In this document: positions 8,795-16,568 of the stretch, piece after piece
Position numbering within the stretch: the first letter of the stretch is position 1
How the letters are laid out: each line of letters begins with the position of its first letter
DNA from: Anaerolineae bacterium
Lineage (GTDB): Bacteria > Chloroflexota > Anaerolineae > Aggregatilineales > Aggregatilineaceae
NCBI GenBank assembly: GCA_018432315.1
Contig: JAHDLB010000008.1
Location: 124,001 to 188,000 of the forward strand
Direction of reading: 5' to 3'
Length of the DNA: 64,000 nt
Program-made: the position numbers and the translations under genes
Notes under the pieces: generated by a model
What the model saw: the letters and a program-made list of their open reading frames with translations, nothing else
Database searches by the model: none
Told to the model about the DNA's origin: nothing

Positions 8795-10222
8795 ATGCGT
8801 GACAGACAGGGCCCGGCTCACTGGTTGGCGAGGATGCTGCCGGCTGTACTGCCAACTGTATTGGCGCTGGCGCTGCTGGCGTCCGGCGCGGCGAGCCCGG
8901 CGCGGGGGCAGGCCGAGTTGCGCGCGACGGTGATCCCGCACCGGCTGAACGTCCGCGAGCAGCCCGATCTCGGCGCGGCGGCAGTGGGGCAGGTGCCGCG
9001 CGGTGCCGAGGTGCGCGTCACCGGGCGCGAGGACGACCCGCACGACAGCGGCCTGTGGGTGTTCGTCACCGGGCCGGACGGGGCGCTCAGCGGGTGGGCG
9101 CTGGCCGATTATCTCAGCTTCGCACCGGGCGCGGACCTGACGACCCTGCCGCAGATCGACCGGGCCGGGACCGGCGGATCGTCCCCGGAGCCAGCGCCGG
9201 GCGACGGCACGATGACCGGCCTCACCATTCGCGCGGCGAACTTCCGCGCCGGGCCGGGGACCGGCTTCTCCGTGCTGCGGACGCTGCCGGAGGGGACGCG
9301 CGTCCTGCTGACGGCGCGCACGACTGACGGCGTGTGGGTCAAGGGGGCGGCGGGCGGCCAGACCGGCTGGCTGTACAAGGCGCTGGTTCGCGTCTCCGGC
9401 GACCCGACGGCGCTCCCGGTCGAGCAGGCGAATCCGGCGGCGGCGGTCACCGCGCCGGACATCCCGGCGGGCGTGGTGCCCGCGATCGGCCCACGCGCCC
9501 GCGAGATTTACCTGCACGGGCGGGCCCAGGGCAACAGCCGGGCGACCTTCTCGCAGATCGGCGACAGCATTACGGCCAGCGACGATTTCCTCACGCCGCT
9601 GGGCGCCGGGCCGGTGGAGTGGGGCGCGTATGGCGCGCTCCAGCCGGTTTACAACGCGTTTCGCGCCTCGTTCGCCCGGCCCAGCCTGGCGGCGCGCGGC
9701 GGCTGGACCAGCCTCGACCTGCTGAACCCGGCCAGCAGCATCGCGCCGGAGATCTGCGAACCGTACGAATCGCCGCTCGTGTGCGAGTACCGCGTCGCGA
9801 AGCCCGCCGTGGCGCTGATCATGATCGGCACCAACGACATCCCGCTGGGCGTGGACGACGGCACCTATCGCCACAACCTGGAGACGATCGTCCAGATCAG
9901 CGCCGATTTCGGCGTGATCCCCGTGTTGAGCACGATCCCCGACAACCTGACCGATCCCGCCGACAGCGAGCGCGTGCACGCGTTCAACGCGATCATCCGC
10001 GACGTGGCGGCGGGATCGGGCGTGCCCCTGTGGGATTACTGGCTGGCGCTGCAAGGGCTGCCCAACAAGGGGCTGGCCCCGGACAACTACCACCCCAGCG
10101 GCGGCCCCCTCCCCGGCGCGACGGCCACCTTCACGCCCGGCGGGCTGCAGAGCGGCTACACGATGCGCAACCTCACGGCGCTGATGGTGCTCGACGCCGT
10201 GTGGCAAGGCGCGATGGACTAG
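8795..10222 (+). CDS. Secreted SH3-domain protein with SGNH/GDSL hydrolase domain
   Basis: The 475 aa protein has a signal peptide (hydrophobic run about residues 14-32, cleavage near GQA). Two bacterial SH3 domains follow: one from about residue 42 (RLNVREQPDLGAAAVGQV) and one from about 147 (NFRAGPGTGFSVLRTLPEG). The C-terminal SGNH hydrolase domain has block I QIGDSIT (nucleophile Ser), block III MIGTNDIP, and block V DNYHPS with the catalytic Asp/His. SGNH enzymes are esterases or acetylhydrolases; the SH3 domains suggest cell wall or glycan attachment (inference). The GGAGGG site at 8782-8787 supports the ATG at 8795. Confidence 0.87.
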   Translation: MRDRQGPAHWLARMLPAVLPTVLALALLASGAASPARGQAELRATVIPHRLNVREQPDLGAAAVGQVPRGAEVRVTGREDDPHDSGLWVFVTGPDGALSGWALADYLSFAPGADLTTLPQIDRAGTGGSSPEPAPGDGTMTGLTIRAANFRAGPGTGFSVLRTLPEGTRVLLTARTTDGVWVKGAAGGQTGWLYKALVRVSGDPTALPVEQANPAAAVTAPDIPAGVVPAIGPRAREIYLHGRAQGNSRATFSQIGDSITASDDFLTPLGAGPVEWGAYGALQPVYNAFRASFARPSLAARGGWTSLDLLNPASSIAPEICEPYESPLVCEYRVAKPAVALIMIGTNDIPLGVDDGTYRHNLETIVQISADFGVIPVLSTIPDNLTDPADSERVHAFNAIIRDVAAGSGVPLWDYWLALQGLPNKGLAPDNYHPSGGPLPGATATFTPGGLQSGYTMRNLTALMVLDAVWQGAMD

Positions 10223-10234
10223 CCAGGAGGTATC

Positions 10235-10465
10235 ATGACGGACCAGACGGATCGCTGCCCCAAGTGCCAGGGAACGATGGAACCCGGTTTCATCCTGGAT
10301 TCGGCCTATGGCGGGCCGGCGCCCACCCGCTGGATTGCCGGATACGCGGAGCGGGCGTACCTGACCGGCCTGCGCGACCGGCGCCAGATCGTGATCGCGG
10401 CTTATCGCTGTACGGCCTGCGGTTTTGTAGAATTATATGCCAGTGACGAACCCAGAGAGATTTAA
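10235..10465 (+). CDS. Small zinc-ribbon protein
   Basis: The 76 aa protein starts 5 bp after a strong AGGAGG site (10224-10229). It has CPKC at the N terminus with the GTMEPGF extension, and CTAC followed by GFVELYA at the C terminus, which together form a probable four-Cys zinc ribbon. Similar short proteins (the DUF6487-like group) are widespread and of unknown function. It is 12 bp after the SGNH hydrolase and 43 bp before the GYD gene. Confidence 0.75.
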   Translation: MTDQTDRCPKCQGTMEPGFILDSAYGGPAPTRWIAGYAERAYLTGLRDRRQIVIAAYRCTACGFVELYASDEPREI

Positions 10466-10508
10466 GTCACACTGACTCTATTCCCTTATTCGAGAGAGGA
10501 AACGGTTT

Positions 10509-10808
10509 ATGCCAATCTACCTGCTGTTGAGCACGCTCAGCACCCACGGCGTGGAATGCGTCGTCGAGAATCCGTCGTGCCTGCGCCAGATCAGTATGGA
10601 CATTGAGAACCTGGGCGTGAAAGTGCTGGGGCAGTACGCCACACTCGGCCAGTACGATTTCGTGCACGTGATCGAAGCGCCGGACAACGAAACGGTGGCC
10701 CGCGTCAGCATGGAGTTGATCGCCCAGGGGCACCTGAAGCCGCTCAGCCTGCCCACGATCTCGATCAACGACTTCATCAGCCGGCTCAGCCTCGACCGGC
10801 AGCCGTAA
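10509..10808 (+). CDS. GYD domain protein
   Basis: The 99 aa protein is a ferredoxin-like fold member of the GYD family, named for the Gly-Tyr-Asp strand, here seen as LGQYATLGQYDFVHVIEAPD. The start MPIYLLLSTLS and the middle ENLGVKVLGQ match the family. Function is unknown; members are thought to be small-molecule binding or regulatory. The GAGAGG site (10493-10498) fits the ATG at 10509. Confidence 0.82.
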   Translation: MPIYLLLSTLSTHGVECVVENPSCLRQISMDIENLGVKVLGQYATLGQYDFVHVIEAPDNETVARVSMELIAQGHLKPLSLPTISINDFISRLSLDRQP

Positions 10809-10832
10809 CCGGGGGCATGGGGCGAAGCGCGC

Positions 10833-11624
10833 ATGTCACCGGAGTCGATACGGTTCGATCGCGCCGCGGGTTTCTATGACGAGACGCGCGGTTTTCCGCC
10901 GGGCGAAGACCGCCACATCGCCGCCCTGATCGCCCAGGCCGCCTACCTGACACCGTCCAGCCGCGTGCTGGAAGTCGGCGTGGGGACGGGGCGCATCGCC
11001 CTGCCGCTGGCGGGGCACGTGGGGGCCATCGTCGGGATCGACCTGGCGCGGCCCATGCTGGAACGCCTGCTCGCCAAGCGTACCGCCGAGCCGGTCCGCG
11101 TCGTCGAGGGCGATGTGACGCGGCTCCCGCTGGCGCCCGGCCTGTTCGATGCGGCGGTGGCGGTCCACGTCTTTCACCTGGTCCCGGACTGGCCGGACGC
11201 GCTCCGCGAAGTGGCGCGCGCGCTGCGGCCCGGCGGGCGGCTGGTGTCCGGCTGGAACGAGGGCGACCGGGGGATGGGCGAGTCCGCGCTGTGGAGGGCC
11301 TGGGACGCGGCGGTGGGCGCGATCACGCGGCGGAACGTGGGCGTCCCGCGCGAGCGCTACCGGACGTTTCTGGAAGACGAGGGCTGGCGGCCAGCCGGGG
11401 ACCTGCTGGTGCACCGGTACGTCACGCGCCACACGCCGCGCGGCTTCATCGACCAGATCGAGCGGCGCGTGTGGTCGAGCTTCTGGCGCCTGCCGGACGC
11501 CGATCTGGCGCGTGGGCTGGCCGCGGTGCGCGCTGCCATGCGCGAATTGGGCCTGGACCCGGACCAGCCGCTGGAGCACGTAGCGCGGTTTAACGTGCAG
11601 GCGTACCTGCCGCCGGACAGATGA
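10833..11624 (+). CDS. Class I SAM-dependent methyltransferase
   Basis: The 263 aa protein has methyltransferase motif I as VLEVGVGTGRIALPLA (about residue 46), motif II as IVGIDLARPML, motif III as VVEGDVTRLPLAPGLFD and the following AVHVFHLVPDWPDAL. This is the UbiE/MenG-like type-11 group acting on small molecules, but no substrate-specific motif is visible. It overlaps the following reading frame region (stop at 11622-11624) and is 15 bp from the chosen start of the beta-propeller gene. Confidence 0.87.
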   Translation: MSPESIRFDRAAGFYDETRGFPPGEDRHIAALIAQAAYLTPSSRVLEVGVGTGRIALPLAGHVGAIVGIDLARPMLERLLAKRTAEPVRVVEGDVTRLPLAPGLFDAAVAVHVFHLVPDWPDALREVARALRPGGRLVSGWNEGDRGMGESALWRAWDAAVGAITRRNVGVPRERYRTFLEDEGWRPAGDLLVHRYVTRHTPRGFIDQIERRVWSSFWRLPDADLARGLAAVRAAMRELGLDPDQPLEHVARFNVQAYLPPDR

Positions 11625-11638
11625 ATGCGCGAGGTGTG

Positions 11639-13393
11639 ATGATGAAACAGCGATATGTGATGATGGCACTTGCCACGTTGATCGTCTTGGGGATGTCCAT
11701 GGCCGCCTATGCTCAGGAACCCGACGTGATTCTCGACGCCCTGGCCGACCTCAGCGAGCGCGTCGGCACGACCCTGTCACTCGACGATCTCGCGAGCTGG
11801 CAGTGGGAGCAGAAGAACTTCCCGGACACGTCGCTCGGCTGCCCCCGCCCGGGGCTGAGCTACCCGCAGGTGATCACCAACGGCTACCAGATCCTGCTGA
11901 CCTACGAGGGCGTGACCTACGACTACCGCGCTGCTGCCGACGGGAGCACGGTATTCCTGTGCTCGCCGGGCGGCGAGGCGACCGTGCCCGGCACGCCGAT
12001 CCCGACGATTGGCCCTGGGGACGACGCGACGCCCAGGCCCACCCCGCCCGCGCCGCCGCCGGTGGGCACGGTGATCTGTCCCGGCGCGCTGCCGGCGCGG
12101 CTGGCCGTGGGCGCGGTGGGGCGTTCCACGACGACCGGCTCGATCAACATCCGCGATCTGCCGGACATCGAGAGCGACGTGGCCGGGCTGCTGCTGCCCG
12201 ACGCGCAGTTCGAGGTGATCGGCGGGCCGGAGTGCGGCCCCAACCGGACGTGGTGGCAGATCACCTACGAGAGCCGCGCCGGGACCGTGACCGGGTGGGT
12301 GGTCGAGGGCGACGAGATCGAGTACTGGCTGGAGCCGGTCGGCGGGATGCCCACGCCGGAACCGTCCCCCGCGCCCGACGATGACCGGCGCGCGGTGATC
12401 ACGTCGGCGAACGCGGCCCAGGTCCGGCTGTTCACCGAGCGGGCCCTGCGCGACACGGTCGAGCAGATCGCGCTGCTGCCGCCGCCGAGCGTGGACGCGT
12501 TGATCGTGACGGATGGGCGGCTGGTGTTCTACTACGGCGACACGATCACGCCGGACGTGACCGCGATCGGCAACGCGGACTTCGACGTGCTGGACGTCGT
12601 CGCGGCCCGCCACGAGAGCGCGACGGCCCGCTTCGCCACCATCGAGGAGGACCCGCAAAGCCCCGGCCCCAAGATGCTGTTCGCGTGGGAGCTGGCCGCG
12701 GACATCCCGCCGGAGGTCACGCGGGCCAGCGGCCTGCAGGTGCCATTCGTGCCCAACAGCATGGCGTTCAGCCCGGATGGCCGCGTGCTGGCGGTGAGCA
12801 GCGGCGATCTGCCCGAGCGCGACCCCGCCGGCGCCGAGGACATGGTCTGGCTGTGGGACCTGGCGAACGGCGCGCAGGTGACGTTCGACCTGGACGCGCC
12901 CGCCGCCGATCTCGCCTTCAGCCCGGATGGGAGCCTGCTGGCGGTGTCGGTGCCCGGCAAGGGCATCTACTTGTGGGAGGTCGCCACGCAGACCCAGCGC
13001 GCGCTGCTGCCGGGCGACTATGGGCAGCGCGGGACGCCGAGCATGGCCTTCAGCCCGGACGGGCGGACCCTGGCCGGCGGCGCGGAAGATGGCACGCTGG
13101 TGCTGTGGGACATCGCCACCGCGACGGAGCTGCGCACCCTCGGCCAGCCGGCTGACGACCCGGTGCTGTTCGTGGCCTACAGCCCGGATGGCACCGTGCT
13201 GGCCGCGGCGGATGCCCGGCTCGACGAGGACCTGTTCACCAACGGCGCGCAGCTCTGGGAGCCGGATACCGGGGCGCTGCTGGCGACGCTGGCCGACCAG
13301 ACCGAGCCGGTGAAGGCGCTGGGCTTCCGGGGCGAGGGCCGCGAGCTGGTGATGATCGGCACGCAGACCTGGGTATCGTGGGCGGTGTACTAG
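11639..13393 (+). CDS. Secreted SH3/WD40 beta-propeller protein
   Basis: The 584 aa protein starts with a signal peptide (MMKQRYVMMALATLIVLG, then AYAQ). A globular domain and a PT-rich linker (about residues 120-145) follow. An SH3-like segment with SINIRDLPDIESDVAGLLL lies near residue 170. The C-terminal half has several WD40-type blades, each with the F/YSPDG turn: MAFSPDGRVLAVS, LAFSPDGSLLAVS, MAFSPDGRTLAGG and VAYSPDGTVLAAA. It is likely an extracellular protein-interaction scaffold. The start at 11639 follows GAGGTG; an in-frame ATG at 11621 would overlap the methyltransferase stop by 4 bp and cannot be excluded. Confidence 0.85.
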   Translation: MMKQRYVMMALATLIVLGMSMAAYAQEPDVILDALADLSERVGTTLSLDDLASWQWEQKNFPDTSLGCPRPGLSYPQVITNGYQILLTYEGVTYDYRAAADGSTVFLCSPGGEATVPGTPIPTIGPGDDATPRPTPPAPPPVGTVICPGALPARLAVGAVGRSTTTGSINIRDLPDIESDVAGLLLPDAQFEVIGGPECGPNRTWWQITYESRAGTVTGWVVEGDEIEYWLEPVGGMPTPEPSPAPDDDRRAVITSANAAQVRLFTERALRDTVEQIALLPPPSVDALIVTDGRLVFYYGDTITPDVTAIGNADFDVLDVVAARHESATARFATIEEDPQSPGPKMLFAWELAADIPPEVTRASGLQVPFVPNSMAFSPDGRVLAVSSGDLPERDPAGAEDMVWLWDLANGAQVTFDLDAPAADLAFSPDGSLLAVSVPGKGIYLWEVATQTQRALLPGDYGQRGTPSMAFSPDGRTLAGGAEDGTLVLWDIATATELRTLGQPADDPVLFVAYSPDGTVLAAADARLDEDLFTNGAQLWEPDTGALLATLADQTEPVKALGFRGEGRELVMIGTQTWVSWAVY

Positions 13394-13430
13394 CCGGAAC
13401 GCGGCGGCCCGGCTAGCCGGGCCATCGCAG

Positions 13431-13468
13431 AAAAAAAATCGGGCGCTCGCCAGAACGGGAGCGCCCGA
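13431..13468 (-). terminator. Intrinsic terminator of pnp
   Basis: On the minus strand a perfect 10 bp stem (arms 13459-13468 and 13439-13448) with a 10 nt loop is followed by eight U residues (A run 13431-13438 on the plus strand). It lies 40 bp beyond the pnp stop. Confidence 0.9.
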
Positions 13469-13507
13469 TTGCTTGTCGGGATGTGTCAGGTTGTGCCGGG
13501 CAGGGAG

Positions 13508-15826
13508 CTAGTTGCGCCCGCCCCGGTCGCCGCCACGGCCACGGTCACCGCTGCGCCCGCGATCGCCGCTACGGCCACGGTCGCCACCGCGACCCCGGTC
13601 ACCGCCACGGCCACGGTCACCACCGCGACCGCCACCGCGCCCGCCGCGGCTGCCGCCGCCGCTGCCGATCCGCGAGTCGGCGGCGCGCGCCTGTTCGAGC
13701 GTCCAGCCTTCGAGCACGGCCTGCCGGCTGAGCCGGATCTTGCCGCCCGCGTCGATGTCCGTGATCATGACCATGATCTCGTCGTTGACCTGGACCTCGT
13801 CCTCGGTGCGCGTGACCGGGTGATCGGCCAGTTGGTCGCGCGGGACCAGGCCATCCTGGCCGGGCAGCAACTCGACGAAGGCGCCGTACGCCTCGACGCG
13901 CACCACGCGCCCGGTGTAGATGCGACCCAGCTCCGGCTCTTCGACCAGGGCCTGGATCATCTCGCGCGCGCGGTCGGCGCTGGGGCCGTCGGCGCTGGCG
14001 ATGAAGATCGTGCCGTCCTCAGCGATGTCGATCTTGGTGTTGGTCTTGTCCTGAATGCTGCGGATCACCTTGCCGCCTGGGCCGATCACCGCGCCGATCT
14101 TCTCGGTGTTGATGTGGATGATCTCGATGCGCGGCGCGTACTGGCTCAGCTCTTTGCGCGGTTCGGGGAGCGTCTTGAGCATCACGTCGAGGATTTGCAG
14201 GCGCGCGTCGCGGGCCTGGGCCAGCGCCTGGCGCATGATCTCGTCGCTGACGCCCGTGATCTTGATGTCCATCTGCAGGGCGGTGATGCCCTTCTCGGTT
14301 CCGGCGACCTTGAAGTCCATATCGCCGAGGTGATCTTCCATGCCCTGGATGTCGGTCAGGACGGCGTAGCGGTCGCCCTCTTTGATCAGGCCCATGGCGA
14401 TGCCCGCCACCGGGCGGATCAGCGGCACGCCGGTCGCCATCAGCGCCAGGGTGCTGCCGCACACGCTCGCCATGCTGGTGCTGCCGTTGGACGACATCAC
14501 CTCGCTGACGACGCGGATGGTGTACGGGAACTCGTCTTCCGGCGGGATCATCGGGCGCAGGGCCGTTTCGGCCAGCGCGCCGTGCCCGATCTCGCGGCGC
14601 TTGGGCCCGCGCAGGAACCACGTCTCGCCCGTGCTGTAGGGCGGGAAGTTGTAGTGGTGCATGTAGCGCTTGGTATCTTCGGGATACAGCCCGTCGAGCG
14701 GCTGGCTGTCGCGCGGGGTGCCCAGCGTGCAGATGCTGAGCACCTGCGTCTGGCCGCGCTTGAACAGGCCCGACCCGTGCACGCGCGGGATCACGTCCAC
14801 TTCGGCGGCCAGCGGGCGGATCGTCGTGTAGTCGCGCCCGTCGGGCCGGATGCCGTCTTCCAGGATGCGGCGCCGCACTTCCTTCTTCAGCGTGTCGTTG
14901 AGGGCTTCGCGCACCTGCTTGAGGCTGATCGCGTCCTCGGGCGAGGCGGCGTCGGCCTGCTCGTACTCGGCCAGCAGACGCTCGCGCAGGTCGTCCAGCG
15001 CCGCGTTGCGGTCGTCACGCTCCAGGCGGTTGGCGACGATCTGCGCGATCTCCGCGCTGATCTTGCCCTCGACTTCGCTCGCCAGCTCGGTATCCACCGC
15101 GGTAGGCTCGTACTCGCGCTTGGGCTTGCCGGCCTGCTCGCGCATCTGGTTCTGGGCCGCGATCAGGTCTTGCATGGATTCGTGGCCGAACCGCAGCGCG
15201 CGGATCATCGTCTCTTCGTCGACCTCGGTGGCCCCGGCCTCGACCATGATGATGGCGTCGGCGGTGCCGGCCATGCGCAGGTCGAGCAGGCTGTCTTCCA
15301 TCTCCGGGATCGTCGGGTTGAGCACGAACTCGCCGTCGATCATGCCCACGCGCACCGCGCCGATCGGGCCGCCCCACGGCACATCCGAGATGTGCAGCGC
15401 GGCGCTCGCCGCCAGGATCGCCAGCATATCCGCGTGGTTCTCCTGGTCGTGGCTCAGCGGGGTGACGATGACCTGCACCTCGTTGCGCATGTCCTTGGGG
15501 AACAGCGGGCGCAGCGGGCGGTCGGTCACGCGGGCGATCAGGATGCTCGCCTCGGACGGGCGCCCCTCGCGGCGCATGAAGCTGCCAGGGATGCGGCCCG
15601 CGGCGTACAACTTCTCTTCATAGTCCACGCTCAGCGGGAAGAAGTCGATCCCCTCGCGGGGGAGGGCGCTCATCGTGGCCGTGGCGAACACCATCGTGTC
15701 GCCCATGCGGACCACAACCGCGCCGCCGGCCTGCTCGGCCAGTTTGCCCGTTTCGATCGAGACCTCTTTGTCGCCAACGGTGGCGGTAAAGCGGTGGCTG
15801 ACGGGCATCATGTTGTTACTGTCCAT
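13508..15826 (-). CDS. pnp: Polyribonucleotide nucleotidyltransferase (PNPase)
   Basis: This 772 aa enzyme degrades RNA 3' to 5' by phosphorolysis. It has two RNase PH domains; the first contains [14 protein letters not shown] and the second [18 protein letters not shown], then SLALMATG-like core ([12 protein letters not shown]). The KH domain has [16 protein letters not shown], and the S1 domain has [20 protein letters not shown]. After the S1 domain comes a Gly/Arg/Asp-rich tail of about 56 residues built from DRGRGG-like hexapeptides; typical PNPases end soon after S1. The ATG follows GGAGG. rpsO lies upstream, the conserved rpsO-pnp order, and a strong terminator follows. Confidence 0.96.
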   Translation of the reverse strand: MDSNNMMPVSHRFTATVGDKEVSIETGKLAEQAGGAVVVRMGDTMVFATATMSALPREGIDFFPLSVDYEEKLYAAGRIPGSFMRREGRPSEASILIARVTDRPLRPLFPKDMRNEVQVIVTPLSHDQENHADMLAILAASAALHISDVPWGGPIGAVRVGMIDGEFVLNPTIPEMEDSLLDLRMAGTADAIIMVEAGATEVDEETMIRALRFGHESMQDLIAAQNQMREQAGKPKREYEPTAVDTELASEVEGKISAEIAQIVANRLERDDRNAALDDLRERLLAEYEQADAASPEDAISLKQVREALNDTLKKEVRRRILEDGIRPDGRDYTTIRPLAAEVDVIPRVHGSGLFKRGQTQVLSICTLGTPRDSQPLDGLYPEDTKRYMHHYNFPPYSTGETWFLRGPKRREIGHGALAETALRPMIPPEDEFPYTIRVVSEVMSSNGSTSMASVCGSTLALMATGVPLIRPVAGIAMGLIKEGDRYAVLTDIQGMEDHLGDMDFKVAGTEKGITALQMDIKITGVSDEIMRQALAQARDARLQILDVMLKTLPEPRKELSQYAPRIEIIHINTEKIGAVIGPGGKVIRSIQDKTNTKIDIAEDGTIFIASADGPSADRAREMIQALVEEPELGRIYTGRVVRVEAYGAFVELLPGQDGLVPRDQLADHPVTRTEDEVQVNDEIMVMITDIDAGGKIRLSRQAVLEGWTLEQARAADSRIGSGGGSRGGRGGGRGGDRGRGGDRGRGGDRGRSGDRGRSGDRGRGGDRGGRN
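13511..13678 (-). repeat. Coding minisatellite for the RG-rich PNPase tail
   Basis: The last 56 codons of pnp form an 18 bp period repeat on the minus strand encoding about six copies of DRGRGG or DRGRSG, preceded by an SRGGRGGG segment. The codons vary slightly between copies. This is a within-gene repeat, not a CRISPR or mobile element. Confidence 0.8.
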
Positions 15827-16105
15827 GGAAACCTCCGTATCAGTAACAAAGCCCGGAGGTCAGGGACTGGAACCTGGTGTCAAGGGGCGCGCATAACCGA
15901 CATGTGTCGGGGCGCGTCACCTGCTTGACCGCATGTTCCAATTCCTGCCGCTCCGGGCTGATTGACATTAGGCGGACCGCTTCGCTCGCGCCCAGGGGGA
16001 CGGAGTGCCCGGCGCGGCCCATGCCGGTAAAACAGCGAAATACGTCATAGGGTGTCGTCAACGCGTGGATCGTCCGACCCACGCGTTTGTCATCGTCTTC
16101 CGGAA
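15827..16105 (-). other. rpsO-pnp intergenic region with two inverted repeats
   Basis: This 279 bp region separates rpsO from pnp. It has a hairpin (arms 16060-16068 and 16079-16087, AACGCGTGG/CCACGCGTT) just after rpsO that lacks a good U run. A palindrome CCGACA-TG-TGTCGG lies at 15897-15910, about 70 nt before pnp. Structures between rpsO and pnp are known RNase III or processing sites in other bacteria, so these are candidates for post-transcriptional control (inference). No gene is supported here. Confidence 0.5.
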
Positions 16106-16375
16106 TTAGCGGCGCAGCCCCAGGCGTTCGATCAACGCGCGGTAGGCTGCCGGGTCTTTGCGGCTCAGGTATTTGAGGTGACGGCGGCGCAGGCCGACCA
16201 TCTTCAACAGGCCGCGACGGCTGTGCTCGTCATGCTTATGAATTTTCAGGTGCTCGGTGAGCTGCCCGATGCGCGTCGTGAGGATCGCGATCTGCACCTC
16301 GGGCGAGCCGGTGTCGCCTTCATGACGGGCAAAGTTCTGGATGATCTCTTCTTTTTCTTGCTTGGTAATGCCCAT
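16106..16375 (-). CDS. rpsO: 30S ribosomal protein S15
   Basis: The 89 aa protein is a full-length S15. Diagnostic segments are [28 protein letters not shown]-like start, [22 protein letters not shown] and [15 protein letters not shown]. It binds the 16S rRNA central domain early in 30S assembly. It has its own promoter at 16466-16494 and a structured leader, and is followed by pnp. Confidence 0.97.
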   Translation of the reverse strand: MGITKQEKEEIIQNFARHEGDTGSPEVQIAILTTRIGQLTEHLKIHKHDEHSRRGLLKMVGLRRRHLKYLSRKDPAAYRALIERLGLRR

Positions 16376-16412
16376 GCGTCCCTTGTCCTTTGTTCCTAAT
16401 CGTCACCGGGCA

Positions 16413-16435
16413 GACCGGACGTAGGTCCACCGGTC
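16413..16435 (-). promoter_or_regulatory. Structured rpsO leader (possible S15 autoregulatory site)
   Basis: Between the predicted transcription start (about 16459) and the ATG lies GACCGG (16413-16418) with its complement CCGGTC (16430-16435). A second nested pair GGAC/GTCC (16417-16420, 16425-16428) competes with it for the same bases. Alternative or pseudoknotted helices are typical of S15 autoregulatory leaders. The structure is seen; the control is inferred. Confidence 0.4.
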
Positions 16436-16465
16436 AATCGAACAATTGGCGAAACGCCGGTGAGG

Positions 16466-16494
16466 ATTATACCACTCGCGGCGGGCAAATGGAA
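16466..16494 (-). promoter_or_regulatory. rpsO promoter
   Basis: On the minus strand a perfect TATAAT (16466-16471) is preceded at 17 bp by a weak TTCCAT (16489-16494). The predicted leader is about 84 nt. Confidence 0.6.
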
Positions 16495-16568
16495 GCCCAA
16501 AGTTACCTGCGAATTGTCGGAAGGGAGCTAATACAAAACGGAAGGGATGGGCGCCCGGCGAGGGCGGC

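Noticed and set aside
13511-13678. Repeat array suggesting CRISPR
   Set aside because: The 18 bp units encode the RG-rich PNPase tail in frame and have no spacers.
15840-16082. 80 aa frame on the minus strand between rpsO and pnp
   Set aside because: It has no ribosome binding site, no recognisable family and covers the structured intergenic region.
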